A DNA stretch of 64,000 nt from Nocardioides albus. Lineage in GTDB: Bacteria > Actinomycetota > Actinomycetes > Propionibacteriales > Nocardioidaceae. Where the stretch lies: NCBI RefSeq assembly GCF_014648255.1, contig NZ_BMQT01000007.1, positions 232,862 through 296,861 of the forward strand. The letters run 5' to 3'. Made by a program: the position numbers and the translations under genes. Of the stretch, positions 34,916 to 44,447 are shown piece after piece; the stretch's first letter is position 1, and every line of letters starts with the position of its first letter. The notes under the pieces are model-generated. The model was given only the letters and a program-made list of their open reading frames with translations, did no database searches and was not told the origin of the DNA.

Positions 34916-36196
34916 ATGTCGAGGAAGACACAAGCGCTCGCCGCGCTGTGCGCCGGATTGATGATTGCCGCCACCGGTTGTGGCGGCTCGGGCGACTCCG
35001 GTGGCGACGACAAGACCATCACCTGGTGGCACAACTCCAACAACGACCCCGGCAAGGGGTACTACGAGCAGGTTGCGAAGGACTTCGAGAAGGCCAACCC
35101 CGGCATCGACGTCAAGGTCCAGGCGTTCGCCCACGAGGACATGCTGACCAAGCTCGACGCCGCCTTCCAGAGCGGCGACGTCCCGGACGTCTACATGGAG
35201 CGTGGCGGCGGCGAGCTCGCCGACCACGTCGAGGCCGGCCTCACCCGCGACCTCTCCGAGGACTCCAAGGACATCATCGACCAGATCGGCGGCAGCGCCG
35301 CCGGCTGGCAGGTCGACGGGAAGACGTACGCCCTGCCGTTCTCCATGGGAGTGGTCGGGTTCTGGTACAACACCGAGCTCTTCGAGAAGGCGGGGATCAC
35401 TGCGCCCCCGACGACCATGCAGGAGCTGTACGCCGCGTTCGACAAGCTCGACAAGGCCGGCATCACCCCGGTCTCGCTGGGCGCCGGCGACGGCTGGCCG
35501 GCCGCGCACTACTGGTACTACACCGCCCTGCGCGCCTGCTCCCAGGACGTGCTGGAGAGCGCGGTCGCCGACCTGGACTTCTCCGACCCGTGTTTCGTTC
35601 AGGCCGGTGAGACCGTCGACGAGATCGTGGCGAAGGAGCCGTTCAACAAGGGCTTCCTCTCCACCCCGTCGCAGACCGGCCCGACCTCGGCCAGCGGCCT
35701 GTTGGCCACCGGCAAAGTCGCCATGGAGCTGGCCGGCCACTGGGAGCCCGGCGTGATGCAGGGCATCACCGAGGACAAGCAGGGACTCGGCGAGAAGACC
35801 GGCTGGTTTCCGTTCCCGGCCGTCGACGGTGGCGCCGGTGACCCGACCGCCCAGCTCGGCGGCGGTGACGCCTGGGCGGTCTCCGAGGCGGCGCCCGACA
35901 AGGCCGTCGACCTCGTGAACTACCTGCTCTCCGACGAGGTCCAGAAGGGCTTCGCCGAGAACGACATGGGTCTGCCGACCATCCCGGCGGCCGGCTCCTC
36001 GGTCAAGGACCCGGCGCTGGCCGACCTGCTGAAGGTGCGCGACGAGTCACCGTTCGTGCAGCTCTACTTCGACACCGCTTTCGGCGAGTCGATCGGCGGC
36101 GCGATGAACGACGAGATCGCGCTGCAGTTCGCCGGCAAGGCCACCCCTGAGGACGTCGTCACGGCGACCCAGGAAGCCGCGGACAAGGAGAAGTGA
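34916..36196 (+). CDS. Oligosaccharide ABC transporter substrate-binding lipoprotein (BxlE-like)
   Basis: 426 aa from ATG 34916. The lipobox is AATGC (Cys near residue 22) followed by a Gly/Ser linker. The rest has the CUT1/MalE-type solute-binding fold (TITWWHNSN, GDVPDVYMERGG, YALPFSMGVVGFWYNTELF). It delivers oligosaccharides to the two permeases that follow. In streptomycetes the same order with a LacI gene and a GH3 enzyme (bxlREFGA) handles xylobiose. No ATPase gene is present, so it probably uses a shared MsiK-type ATPase encoded elsewhere. Confidence 0.9.
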   Translation: MSRKTQALAALCAGLMIAATGCGGSGDSGGDDKTITWWHNSNNDPGKGYYEQVAKDFEKANPGIDVKVQAFAHEDMLTKLDAAFQSGDVPDVYMERGGGELADHVEAGLTRDLSEDSKDIIDQIGGSAAGWQVDGKTYALPFSMGVVGFWYNTELFEKAGITAPPTTMQELYAAFDKLDKAGITPVSLGAGDGWPAAHYWYYTALRACSQDVLESAVADLDFSDPCFVQAGETVDEIVAKEPFNKGFLSTPSQTGPTSASGLLATGKVAMELAGHWEPGVMQGITEDKQGLGEKTGWFPFPAVDGGAGDPTAQLGGGDAWAVSEAAPDKAVDLVNYLLSDEVQKGFAENDMGLPTIPAAGSSVKDPALADLLKVRDESPFVQLYFDTAFGESIGGAMNDEIALQFAGKATPEDVVTATQEAADKEK

Positions 36197-36198
36197 GC

Positions 36199-36243
36199 AT
36201 GGCGGACCGAAGCACGTTCTCGGGAGGCACGGTCGCCTCGTGA
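36199..36243 (+). CDS. Possible 14-codon leader ORF coupling to the first permease
   Basis: A GGAG site 8-9 nt upstream serves the ATG at 36199, which opens a 14-aa frame (MADRSTFSGGTVAS) ending in TGA at 36241-36243. That stop overlaps the GTG start of the permease at 36240 (GTGA). The permease's own site GGGAGG is 12 nt upstream of its GTG. The mini-ORF may be a translation-coupling device or a by-chance frame; I see no function for the peptide itself. Confidence 0.35.
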   Translation: MADRSTFSGGTVAS

Positions 36244-37184
36244 GCTCTGAAGCAACCACCGGTGCGGTCGCCTCGGAGCGGCCGCACCGGCCTCACGACG
36301 GCTGGCGCAAGTGGGCGGAGATCGCGTTCTTCGTCACCCCGGCCCTGGCCCTGATGGCCCTGTTCGTCGCCTGGCCGATCATCACAGCGGCGCGGTTCTC
36401 GCTCTACGACTGGAAGGGCCTCGGTCCGCTCGACGACTTCGTCGGGTTCGAGAACTACGCCGAGGTGCTCGCCGACGACGTCTTCCGTGACGCGGTCGCC
36501 CACAACATGATCATCGTGGTCGGCTCGATCATCGTGCAGCTTCCGCTGGGCGTGGCCATCGCGCTGCTGCTCAACCGCAAGATGGCGGGACAGGGGGTGC
36601 TGCGAACGCTGATCTTCGTCCCGTACGTCCTGGCCGAGGTCATCGCCGGCGTCATCTGGTTCCAGCTCCTGCAGCCGGAGTACGGCCTGGTCGACGCGCT
36701 CATGAACGGCATCGGCCTCAGCCCGCCCGAGCAGGGTTGGCTCGGCACCCCCGAGGTCGCTCTGTGGGTGGTGCTCGCGGTGCTGACCTGGAAGTACCTC
36801 GGCCTGGCGGTGCTGCTGTTCCTCGCGGGCCTGCAAGGTGTCTCCGAGGAGCTCTACGAGGCGGCACAGCTCGACGGTGCGAGCTGGTGGCAGACGCAGT
36901 GGCGGATCAGCATCCCGCTGCTCGGCCCGACGATCCGCACCTGGTGCTTCCTGTCGATGATCGGCTCGATCCAGTGCTTCGACATGATCTGGGTCCTCAC
37001 CGGAGGCGGGCCCGCCGACGCGACGACCACGATGGCGACGTACCTGATCGACGAGGGCACCAACCGGCACAACTACGGCATCGCAGGCGCCGCCTCGGTG
37101 GTCCTGTTCGCGATCGCGTTCGTGATGGCGCTCGTCTACCAGCTGGTCGTGCTGCGCCGTGACACCAAGGAGGCGGCGGTATGA
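36240..37184 (+). CDS. Oligosaccharide ABC transporter permease (MalF/BxlF-like)
   Basis: 314 aa, six transmembrane helices in the CUT1 layout, with the coupling motif EAAQLDGASWWQTQWRI (EAA loop). GTG start at 36240; its end overlaps the next permease by 4 bp. It forms the heteromeric membrane channel with that permease. The unusual start context is described under the mini-ORF at 36199-36243. Confidence 0.92.
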   Translation: MSSEATTGAVASERPHRPHDGWRKWAEIAFFVTPALALMALFVAWPIITAARFSLYDWKGLGPLDDFVGFENYAEVLADDVFRDAVAHNMIIVVGSIIVQLPLGVAIALLLNRKMAGQGVLRTLIFVPYVLAEVIAGVIWFQLLQPEYGLVDALMNGIGLSPPEQGWLGTPEVALWVVLAVLTWKYLGLAVLLFLAGLQGVSEELYEAAQLDGASWWQTQWRISIPLLGPTIRTWCFLSMIGSIQCFDMIWVLTGGGPADATTTMATYLIDEGTNRHNYGIAGAASVVLFAIAFVMALVYQLVVLRRDTKEAAV

Positions 37185-38032
37185 GTGTGAGGACCAACCT
37201 GGCGCCGCGCGGCAAGCGCGGCGGCAACAACGTGCTTGTCTACCTGGTCTCGCTGATCGTCGTGGCGATCACCGTCGGACCGGTGCTCTACGGCGCGATG
37301 GGCGGCTTCCGCACCAACGCCCAGCTGGCCGAGAAGCCGACCGGGCTGCCCGACCCGTGGGTCACCTCCAACTACTCCGGCGTGCTGAGCGGCGGGTCGT
37401 TCTGGACGTACGCGGTGAACTCGACCGTCATCGCGGTCATCACGACGCTGGTCGCGGTGGTCTTCGGGGTGATGGCTGCCTACCCGCTGGCGCGCTACAA
37501 GTTCAAGGGTCGCGAGGCGCTGTTCATGGTCTTCGTGCTGGGCCTGCTCTTCCCGGCGGCGGTCGCGGTGATCCCGCTGTTCATCCTGGTCACCCGCGAC
37601 CTGGGGATGGGCAACACCTGGTGGGGCGTGGCCCTGCCGCAGGCGGCGTTCGCGCTGCCGCTGACGGTGGTCATCCTGCGGCCGTTCCTGATGGCGCTGC
37701 CGCGAGAGCTCGAGGAGGCGGCCCTGATCGACGGTGCCTCACGGATCGGTGTCTTCTGGCGGATCATGCTGCCGCTGTCGATGCCGGGCGTGATCACGGT
37801 GGCGGTGCTCGCCTTCGTGACCTCCTGGAACGCGTACATCCTGCCGCTCCTTCTGCTGCAGGACGACATGCGCACGCTGCCGCTCGGGGTGGCCGACTTC
37901 TCCACCGAGCACTCCGCCGACACCGCCGGTGTCCTGGCGTTCACGACGATTGCGATGATCCCCGCGCTGGTGCTGTTCCTGGCACTGCAGCGCCGGATCG
38001 TCTCCGGACTGCAAGGAGCGGTGAAGGGATGA
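37181..38032 (+). CDS. Oligosaccharide ABC transporter permease (MalG/BxlG-like)
   Basis: 283 aa, six transmembrane helices, EAA loop ELEEAALIDGASRIGVFWRI and the C-terminal LQRRIVSGLQGAVKG end typical of MalG-type proteins. It is coupled at both ends: ATGA with the preceding permease and with the following glycosidase (38029). Pair partner is the 36240-37184 permease. Confidence 0.93.
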   Translation: MSVRTNLAPRGKRGGNNVLVYLVSLIVVAITVGPVLYGAMGGFRTNAQLAEKPTGLPDPWVTSNYSGVLSGGSFWTYAVNSTVIAVITTLVAVVFGVMAAYPLARYKFKGREALFMVFVLGLLFPAAVAVIPLFILVTRDLGMGNTWWGVALPQAAFALPLTVVILRPFLMALPRELEEAALIDGASRIGVFWRIMLPLSMPGVITVAVLAFVTSWNAYILPLLLLQDDMRTLPLGVADFSTEHSADTAGVLAFTTIAMIPALVLFLALQRRIVSGLQGAVKG

Positions 38033-40407
38033 CGGACGCCCACATGCGCGCATGGCCGCAGGTATCCACTCGGGTGCAGGAGCTGCACGCGCAGATGCGG
38101 CTCGAGGAGAAGCTGGCGCAGCTCGTCGGTTTCTGGATCGACCACGGCGACGAGGTGGTCGCGCCGCTGGCCGACGAGATGACTGCAGGCGCGCCCGAGC
38201 GGCTCGCCGAGGTCACCGAGCACGGGATCGGCCACTTCACCCGCGTTTACGGCACCCGGCCGGTCGACCCGGCCGAGCGGGCGCGGTGGCTGTGGGAGGA
38301 GCAGCGGCGGCTGCTGCGCGAGACCCGGCTCGGCATCCCGGCGCTGGTCCACGAGGAGTGCCTCACCGGGCTGGCCGCCTGGAAGGCCGCCTGCTTCCCG
38401 ACGCCGCTGGCGTGGGGCGCCGCCTTCGACCCGGACCTCGTCGAGGAGATGGCGTCGCTGATCGGCTCGTCGCTGCGTACGTTGGGGGTGCACCAAGGCC
38501 TCGCCCCGGTGCTCGACGTGATCCGGGACCCGCGCTGGGGGCGCACCGAGGAGGCCATCTCCGAGGATCCCTATGTGGTCGGGACGGTCGGGACCGCGTA
38601 CGTCCGGGGCCTGCAGTCCGCCGGGATCCAGGCGACCTTGAAGCACTTCGTGGGTTACTCCGGCTCGCGGGCCGGCCGCAACCATGCTCCGGTCTCCGCG
38701 GGGCCCCGGGAGCTGGCCGACGTGTTCCTGCTGCCCTTCGAGATGGCTGTCCTCGACGGGGGTGCGAGGTCGGTGATGAACGCCTACAACGACATCGACG
38801 GCATCCCGCTGGCGGCCCACACCGAGCTGCTCACCGGGCTGCTGCGCGAGGAGTGGGGATTCGACGGGACGGTGGTGTCCGACTACTTCTCGGTCGCCTT
38901 CCTCGCGCTCATGCACGGGGTCGCGGCTGACCGCGGGCACGCCGCAGCGATGGCGCTCGAGGCCGGGATCGACGTCGAGCTGCCCAGCGGCGACGCCTTC
39001 CTCGAGCCGCTGGCCGCGCTGGTCCGCGCGGGTGAGGTGGATGAGACCCTCATCGACCGGGCAGTCCTCCGAGCGCTGTCCGCGAAGGAGGAGCTCGGGC
39101 TGCTCGACGAGCAGTTCACCGCCGAGCCTCCGACCGTCATCGACCTGGACACACCGGCGCACCGCGACGTCGCCCGTCGCCTGGCCGAGGAGTCCGCGGT
39201 CCTGCTGTCCAACGACGGCATCCTCCCGCTCGCCGAGACCGCCACCCGCCTCGCGGTGATCGGTCCCAACGCAGACCGTGCCGAGGCGCTGATGGGGTGC
39301 TATTCCTTCCCCAACCACGTCCTGGCCCACCATCCCGACGTCGCGCTCGGCATCGAGGTGCCGACGATCGCGGAGGCGCTGCGTGCCGAGCTGGGTTCCG
39401 CAGAGATCGAGGCCGTCCGGGGCTGTGAGGTCGAAGGCACCGACACCACCGGGATCGCGGCAGCCGTCGAGGCGGCGAGCCGTGCCGAGATCGCGGTCGT
39501 CGTCGCCGGCGACCAGGCGGGCCTGTTCGGCAAGGGCACCGTGGGGGAGGGCAACGACAGCGAGTCGCTCGACCTGCCCGGCGTCCAGCGTGAGCTGATC
39601 GAGGCGGTCGTCGCCACCGGGACCCCGACCGTCCTGGTGCTGGTCACCGGTCGGCCGTACGCCATCGGCTGGGCCCTCGACGGCCCGACCCGTCCCGCGG
39701 CGGTGCTGCAGACCTTCTTCCCGGGGGAGGAGGGCGGACCCGCGATCGCCCGCGTCCTCACCGGTGCCGTCAACCCGTCCGGCCGGCTGCCGCTGACCCT
39801 GCCGCGCTCGGCCGGAGCCCAGCCCTACACCTACCTGCACCCCATCCTCGGCGGCCCCTCCGGCGTGACCTCCGCCGACTCGACCCCGGTACGCCCGTTC
39901 GGCTTCGGCCTCTCCTACACCACCTTCGGCTACGTCGGCCTCGCGGCCGACCGATCGGTGGAAGCCGGTGGCACGTTCGAGGTAGCGGTGACCGTGACCA
40001 ACCTCGGCGATGTGGCCGGCGTAGACGTGGTCCAGCTCTACGGCCGCGACCTGCTGGCCTCGGTAGCGAGACCGGTCTCGCAGCTACTCGGCTACCAACG
40101 GGTCGCCCTAGAGCCGGGCGAATCAGCCACGGTGCGCTTCGAAGTGCCCACAACCCGGCTGGCCTTCACCGCCCGCGACCTCACCCGCGTCGTCGAGCCC
40201 GGCGAGATCGAGGTCTGGGTAGCCGCCTCATCCGGCGAGAAGGTATCCACGGTCGTAGCCGAAGGCATCGCCGAGATCTCCGACGTAGAGGTAACTTCCG
40301 CCGCCGGGGACTCAGGCGTCGACAAAGCCCTCATCACCTTCACCGGCGAAGCCCACCAGGTCAGCACGACCGACCAGCGGCTCACGACGGCAACGGTCTC
40401 GCCCTAG
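38029..40407 (+). CDS. Glycoside hydrolase family 3 beta-xylosidase/beta-glucosidase (BxlA-like)
   Basis: 792 aa from ATG 38029, no signal peptide, so cytoplasmic. GH3 N-terminal TIM barrel with KHFVGYSGSRAGRNHAP and the nucleophile region GTVVSDYFS (Asp285), then the GH3 C-terminal alpha/beta domain and a fibronectin-III-like C-terminal domain (VTNLGDVAGVDVVQLYGRD). It would cleave imported oligosaccharides to monosaccharides feeding xylA/xylB. The frame is open 290 codons upstream, but that part overlaps the permease gene and is not coding. SDY around the nucleophile is more common in beta-xylosidases; substrate is therefore probable, not proven. Confidence 0.92.
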   Translation: MTDAHMRAWPQVSTRVQELHAQMRLEEKLAQLVGFWIDHGDEVVAPLADEMTAGAPERLAEVTEHGIGHFTRVYGTRPVDPAERARWLWEEQRRLLRETRLGIPALVHEECLTGLAAWKAACFPTPLAWGAAFDPDLVEEMASLIGSSLRTLGVHQGLAPVLDVIRDPRWGRTEEAISEDPYVVGTVGTAYVRGLQSAGIQATLKHFVGYSGSRAGRNHAPVSAGPRELADVFLLPFEMAVLDGGARSVMNAYNDIDGIPLAAHTELLTGLLREEWGFDGTVVSDYFSVAFLALMHGVAADRGHAAAMALEAGIDVELPSGDAFLEPLAALVRAGEVDETLIDRAVLRALSAKEELGLLDEQFTAEPPTVIDLDTPAHRDVARRLAEESAVLLSNDGILPLAETATRLAVIGPNADRAEALMGCYSFPNHVLAHHPDVALGIEVPTIAEALRAELGSAEIEAVRGCEVEGTDTTGIAAAVEAASRAEIAVVVAGDQAGLFGKGTVGEGNDSESLDLPGVQRELIEAVVATGTPTVLVLVTGRPYAIGWALDGPTRPAAVLQTFFPGEEGGPAIARVLTGAVNPSGRLPLTLPRSAGAQPYTYLHPILGGPSGVTSADSTPVRPFGFGLSYTTFGYVGLAADRSVEAGGTFEVAVTVTNLGDVAGVDVVQLYGRDLLASVARPVSQLLGYQRVALEPGESATVRFEVPTTRLAFTARDLTRVVEPGEIEVWVAASSGEKVSTVVAEGIAEISDVEVTSAAGDSGVDKALITFTGEAHQVSTTDQRLTTATVSP

Positions 40408-40416
40408 CACCCCGGG

Positions 40417-40551
40417 GCGAGGCGTCACTCCCGTCGGCCGAGGCGTCACGCGCGTTGCCCGAGGCGTCACTCCCGTCGCCCGAGACGTCACCCCCGTCGC
40501 CCGAGGTGGCATTGTCGTGACGCCTCGGCCGACCTAACTGACGCTTCGACC
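40417..40551. repeat. 21-bp tandem repeat array between convergent genes
   Basis: Four forward units (40417-40437, 40438-40458, 40459-40479, 40480-40500; consensus core CCGAGGCGTCACTCCCGTCG), a degenerate fifth, then one full and one partial unit in opposite orientation (40519-40539, 40540-40551). The reverse units encode the last four residues and the stop of the ROK regulator gene. Forward and reverse units can pair as a stem-loop. Lies exactly between the GH3 stop and the regulator stop. Confidence 0.85.
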
Positions 40552-41736
40552 TTGAGCGGCTTGCCGGGCGAGATGGGCCGCGGGGTCGGCGATGACGCGG
40601 CGTACGACGGTCCCGGCCGCTCCGCGCACGGCGGCATCGCTGCCGAGTCCGGAGACCAACAGTCTGGGCGGGGTAATGGCGCCGGTGTGGTGGCTGATCG
40701 AGGAAGAGGTCGCCGCGGAGAGCCAGGGGGCGAGCGTGGCGAAAGCACCACCGAGCACGATCGCGGTGGGGTCGAGGAGGGTGATGACCGAGGCGAGCGC
40801 GACGCCGAGGTGTCGCCCGGCGCCGGCGACGGCATCCAGCGCGGCCTGATCGCCCGCCTCGCAGGCGCGGATGAGATCGGTCATCGACGCCACCTGCGCA
40901 TGGGCGAGGATCTCCTGCTGCCCGGCCATCCGCTCCAAGCAGCCGTGGCCGCCGCAGCCGCACTGCGGGCCGTCGGGGGCAACCACGACATGGCCGAGTT
41001 CGCCGGCGCCCGCGTGTGCCCCGCGGAAGACCTCGCCTCCGATCACGATGCCGCCACCGATGCCGATCTCGCCGGAGACGTGCACGAAGTCGCGCAGGGG
41101 AGCGCCGTCGAGCTCGTGACCGCCGAACCACATCTCGCCGAGAGCCGCCAGGTTGGCCTCGTTCTCCAGGTCGACCTCGAGCCCGGTGCTCTCGCGGACG
41201 GCGTCGGCGAGGTAGACCCGGTCCCAGTCCAGGTTGGGGGTGCGTACGACGGCCCCGTCGACGGTCAGGCCCGGCACCGCGACACAGGCCCCTGACAGCG
41301 GCAGACCCTGGGAGGCGGCGCTGCGGGCGGCCGTGCCGGCCACCTCGATGAGGTCGGCGACCACGTCGTCGACGTCGCGGCCGCGGTTGTCGCGGCGTAC
41401 GACGTGGTGGTAGCGGGGTTTGCCGGTCAGATCGGTCACCACTGCGGCCAGGTAGTCGACGTTGACCTCCAGGCCGAGGCCGGCGGTGCCTCCGGGAGCG
41501 AGGCTGAGCGCCGTGGCGGGCCTACCCCGCTCGGTCGCGGCCGGGGCGCTCTCCTGGAGCAGGCCGGCGGAGATCAGATCGGACACCAGCCCGGATACCG
41601 ACGACTTCGTCAGGCCGGTGCGCGCAGCGACCTGGGCCCGCGAGACCGGGCTGGTGCGGGCTACCTCGCCGAGCACGAGCGCGAGGTTGCTCGCCCGCAT
41701 CCCGGCATGCTGGGCGGGCTCGGTTCTGGCGGTCAT
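40534..41736 (-). CDS. ROK-family transcriptional regulator (XylR-like)
   Basis: 400 aa. The N-terminal winged helix-turn-helix (SPVSRAQVAARTGLTKSSVS) precedes a ROK sugar-kinase-like domain with the zinc motif CGCGGHGC and GELGHVVVAPDG. ROK repressors of this kind control xylAB in several Gram-positive bacteria. It is divergent from xylose isomerase; two AGTYATGAACT sites lie between, one only 16 bp from its own start, suggesting autoregulation. The extreme C-terminus (RSVS) is contributed by the 21-bp repeat array. Confidence 0.9.
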   Translation of the reverse strand: MTARTEPAQHAGMRASNLALVLGEVARTSPVSRAQVAARTGLTKSSVSGLVSDLISAGLLQESAPAATERGRPATALSLAPGGTAGLGLEVNVDYLAAVVTDLTGKPRYHHVVRRDNRGRDVDDVVADLIEVAGTAARSAASQGLPLSGACVAVPGLTVDGAVVRTPNLDWDRVYLADAVRESTGLEVDLENEANLAALGEMWFGGHELDGAPLRDFVHVSGEIGIGGGIVIGGEVFRGAHAGAGELGHVVVAPDGPQCGCGGHGCLERMAGQQEILAHAQVASMTDLIRACEAGDQAALDAVAGAGRHLGVALASVITLLDPTAIVLGGAFATLAPWLSAATSSSISHHTGAITPPRLLVSGLGSDAAVRGAAGTVVRRVIADPAAHLARQAAQGRSVS

Positions 41737-41751
41737 GCACGGGATTAGACC

Positions 41752-41764
41752 AAGTTATGAACTT
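41752..41764. promoter_or_regulatory. Candidate XylR operator 1 (near the ROK gene)
   Basis: AAGTT-ATG-AACTT, a perfect 5-bp inverted repeat with a 3-bp centre, 16 bp upstream of the ROK gene start. It shares 10 of 11 core bases (AGTTATGAACT against AGTCATGAACT) with the second site near xylA, which supports a common regulator. Confidence 0.6.
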
Positions 41765-41836
41765 TGGGTCAAGCGACTCGTCGATGGACTAAGAGAGGGT
41801 TGACAATGTGACGTCCGTCGCGCTTCACTGTGGCCA

Positions 41837-41856
41837 TATAGTCCGAGTCATGAACT
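41837..41856 (+). promoter_or_regulatory. xylA -10 element with adjacent XylR operator 2
   Basis: TATAGT at 41837-41842 is a good -10 hexamer; AGTCATGAACT at 41846-41856 follows within four bases and repeats the site at 41752-41764. A TTGACA at 41800-41805 is too far for this -10 and may serve another start. Ribosome-binding site GAGGAAG then leads to the xylA ATG at 41876. A repressor bound here would block RNA polymerase. Confidence 0.55.
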
Positions 41857-41875
41857 AATGTGAGGAAGCAAGGCT

Positions 41876-43030
41876 ATGACGGATTACACCCCCACCGCCG
41901 AGGACAAGTTCACCTTCGGGCTGTGGACCGTGGGCTGGAACGGACAGGACGTGTTCGGATCGGCGAGCCGGCCTCACCTCGACGTCGCCCACTCGGTGCA
42001 CAAGCTGGCCGAGCTCGGCGCCTACGGCATCACCTTCCACGACAACGACGTCTTCGCGATCGACGCGAGCGACGCCGAGCGTCAGGCGGAGATCGACAAG
42101 CTCAAGGCTGCGCTGGACGAGACCGGCCTCAAGGTGCCGATGGCCACCACCAACCTCTTCGGTCACCCGGTCTTCCGTGATGGTGGCTTCACCTCGAACG
42201 ACCGCGAGGTGCGCCGCTACTCGATCGCCAAGGTCGCGCGCAACATCGACCTCGCCGCCGAGCTCGGCGCCACGACGTACGTCATGTGGGGTGGCCGTGA
42301 GGGTGGGGAGTCCCACGCCGCCAAGGACATCGCGTCCGCGCTGGACCGCTACCGCGAGGCGGTCAACCTGCTCGGCGACTACGTGACCGAGCAGGGTTAC
42401 GACATCCGGTTCGCCATCGAGCCGAAGCCCAACGAGCCCCGCGGCGACATCCTGCTGCCGACGATCGGCCACGCGCTCGCCTTCATCAACTCTCTCGACC
42501 GTCCCGAGATGGTCGGCCTCAACCCGGAGGTCGGTCACGAGGAGATGGCCGGGCTCAACTTCGCCTCCGGTGTCGCCCAGGCGCTGTGGCACGGCAAGCT
42601 CTTCCACATCGACCTCAACGGCCAGCACGGCCCGCGCTTCGACCAGGACCTCCGCTTCGGCGCCGGCAACCTACGCGGCGCGTTCAACCTGGTCGACCTG
42701 CTGGAGACCAAGGGTTACGACGGCCCGCGCCACTTCGACTTCAAGCCGCCGCGCACCGAGGACGAGGACGGCGTGTGGGCCTCGGCCGCGGGCTGCATGC
42801 GCAACTACCTCGTGCTGCGTGAGCGGGCCAAGGCGTTCCGGGCGGACCCGGAGGTCAAGGCCGCGCTCGAGGCCTCGCAGGTCGAGGAGCTGTCTGTGCC
42901 GACCCTCGCCGAGGGGGAGACGCTCGATGACATCCGCAAGGCGACCTACGACATCGAGAAGCTGGACCACGGCTACGCGTTCGAGCACCTCGACCAGCTG
43001 GCCATGGACCACCTCCTCGGCCTGCGTTAG
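41876..43030 (+). CDS. xylA: Xylose isomerase
   Basis: 384 aa, the length of actinobacterial (class I) xylose isomerases. Converts D-xylose to D-xylulose using two divalent metal ions. Motifs: N-terminal [18 protein letters not shown] with the catalytic His, WGGREGGES, the metal-site [19 protein letters not shown] and [19 protein letters not shown]. The metal and sugar ligands are all in place. It is followed by xylulokinase after 22 bp. Control is likely by the divergent ROK regulator. Confidence 0.97.
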   Translation: MTDYTPTAEDKFTFGLWTVGWNGQDVFGSASRPHLDVAHSVHKLAELGAYGITFHDNDVFAIDASDAERQAEIDKLKAALDETGLKVPMATTNLFGHPVFRDGGFTSNDREVRRYSIAKVARNIDLAAELGATTYVMWGGREGGESHAAKDIASALDRYREAVNLLGDYVTEQGYDIRFAIEPKPNEPRGDILLPTIGHALAFINSLDRPEMVGLNPEVGHEEMAGLNFASGVAQALWHGKLFHIDLNGQHGPRFDQDLRFGAGNLRGAFNLVDLLETKGYDGPRHFDFKPPRTEDEDGVWASAAGCMRNYLVLRERAKAFRADPEVKAALEASQVEELSVPTLAEGETLDDIRKATYDIEKLDHGYAFEHLDQLAMDHLLGLR

Positions 43031-43052
43031 GTAGAGGGTTAGGTTGCCGAGC

Positions 43053-44447
43053 ATGCCACTCGTCGCCGGGGTCGACTCCTCGACCCAGTCCTGCAAGGTC
43101 GTCGTCCGGGACGCGGAGACCGGGGCGCTGGTGCGCTCCGGGTCCGCGCCGCACCCCGAGGGGACGGAGGTGGACCCGGCGGCGTGGTGGATCTCGCTCG
43201 AGTCGGCCGCCGAGGCGGCCGGCGGGCTCGATGACGTCGCCGCGATCTCCGTCGGTGGGCAGCAGCACGGGATGGTCTGCCTGGACGAGGCCGGAGAAGT
43301 CGTACGTCCCGCGCTGCTGTGGAACGACACCCGCTCCGCCGGCGCGGCCAGCGCGCTCAACACCGAGCTGGGTGCCGCGGCCTGGGCCGAGGCCGTCGGG
43401 TCGGTGCAGGTGGCCAGTTTCACGGCCACCAAGCTGCGCTGGCTCGCCGAGCACGAGCCGGACGCCGCGGCCCGGGTCGCGGCGGTGTGCCTGCCCCACG
43501 ACTGGCTGACCTGGAAGCTCGCGGGTGCGCCGGGGCTGGAGGCGCTGCGTACGGATCGGAGCGATGCCAGCGGCACCGGCTACTACTCGGCGGTGACCGG
43601 TGAATACCGTCGCGACCTGCTCAAACGAGCTCTCGGACGTGACGATGTCGTGCTGCCGGAGGTGCTCGGGCCGTCTTCGTCGGCGGGGCGGACACCGGCC
43701 GGGGCGCTGCTCGGTCCGGGTTGCGGCGACAACGCCGGTGCGTCCCTCGGCGTCGGCGCCCGGCCCGGCGACGTGGTCGTCTCCATCGGCACGTCCGGGG
43801 TCGCCTGCGCGGTATCGGAGACGCCCACCTTCGACGCCTCGGGTGCCGTCGCGGGCTTCGCCGACGCCACCGGTCGCTACCTGCCGCTGGTCGCCACCCT
43901 CAACGCAGCACGGGTCCTCGACGCCACCACCCGGCTGCTCGGGGTGAGCCACGAGGAGCTCTCCCGGCTGGCACTCGAGGCCCCCTCGGGCTCTGGTGGC
44001 CTGGTCCTCGTCCCCTACCTGGAGGGCGAGCGCACCCCCGACCGTCCCTCGGCTCGGGGCGTGATCCACGGTCTGACGCTGTCCACCGCCGAGCCCGCCT
44101 ATCTTGCGCGTGCGGCCGTCGAGGGTCTGCTCTGCGGCCTCGCCGACGGCATCGACGCTCTGAAGGCCCAGGGCGTCGCGGTCAACCGCGTACTCCTCGT
44201 CGGCGGCGGCGCCCGCTCCGAGGCCGTACGCCGCCTCGCCCCTGTCGTCCTCGGCCACCCCGTCCTCGTCCCCGAGCCGGGGGAGTACGTTGCCGACGGC
44301 GCCGCCCGCCAGGCCGCCTGGGCCCACGCCGGCGGCGCGGAGCCCCCGACCTGGGAGCTAGCGGGCACCCAGACGTACGAAGCCACCCCCGACCCCGCCG
44401 TCCGCTCCCGCTACGCCGAGGTCCGCGATCTGACCGAAGGAACCTAG
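43053..44447 (+). CDS. xylB: Xylulokinase
   Basis: 464 aa FGGY-family kinase phosphorylating D-xylulose to D-xylulose 5-phosphate, which enters the pentose phosphate pathway. Motifs include [12 protein letters not shown] (phosphate 1), [57 protein letters not shown] and [20 protein letters not shown] 43053 is preferred to the TTG at 43044. It completes the xylA-xylB operon. The stop is followed at once by the large 21-bp repeat array. Confidence 0.95.
   Translation: MPLVAGVDSSTQSCKVVVRDAETGALVRSGSAPHPEGTEVDPAAWWISLESAAEAAGGLDDVAAISVGGQQHGMVCLDEAGEVVRPALLWNDTRSAGAASALNTELGAAAWAEAVGSVQVASFTATKLRWLAEHEPDAAARVAAVCLPHDWLTWKLAGAPGLEALRTDRSDASGTGYYSAVTGEYRRDLLKRALGRDDVVLPEVLGPSSSAGRTPAGALLGPGCGDNAGASLGVGARPGDVVVSIGTSGVACAVSETPTFDASGAVAGFADATGRYLPLVATLNAARVLDATTRLLGVSHEELSRLALEAPSGSGGLVLVPYLEGERTPDRPSARGVIHGLTLSTAEPAYLARAAVEGLLCGLADGIDALKAQGVAVNRVLLVGGGARSEAVRRLAPVVLGHPVLVPEPGEYVADGAARQAAWAHAGGAEPPTWELAGTQTYEATPDPAVRSRYAEVRDLTEGT

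Noticed and set aside
37159-38028. N-terminal extension of the GH3 enzyme by 290 codons
   Set aside because: That stretch overlaps the MalG-type permease in another frame and is not GH3-like; the ATG at 38029 gives the normal GH3 N-terminus with ATGA coupling.
41800-41828. TTGACA at 41800 with a -10 at 41823 as the xylA promoter
   Set aside because: The hexamer at the right spacing (CTTCAC) is poor; TATAGT at 41837 is a better -10 though its -35 is weak.
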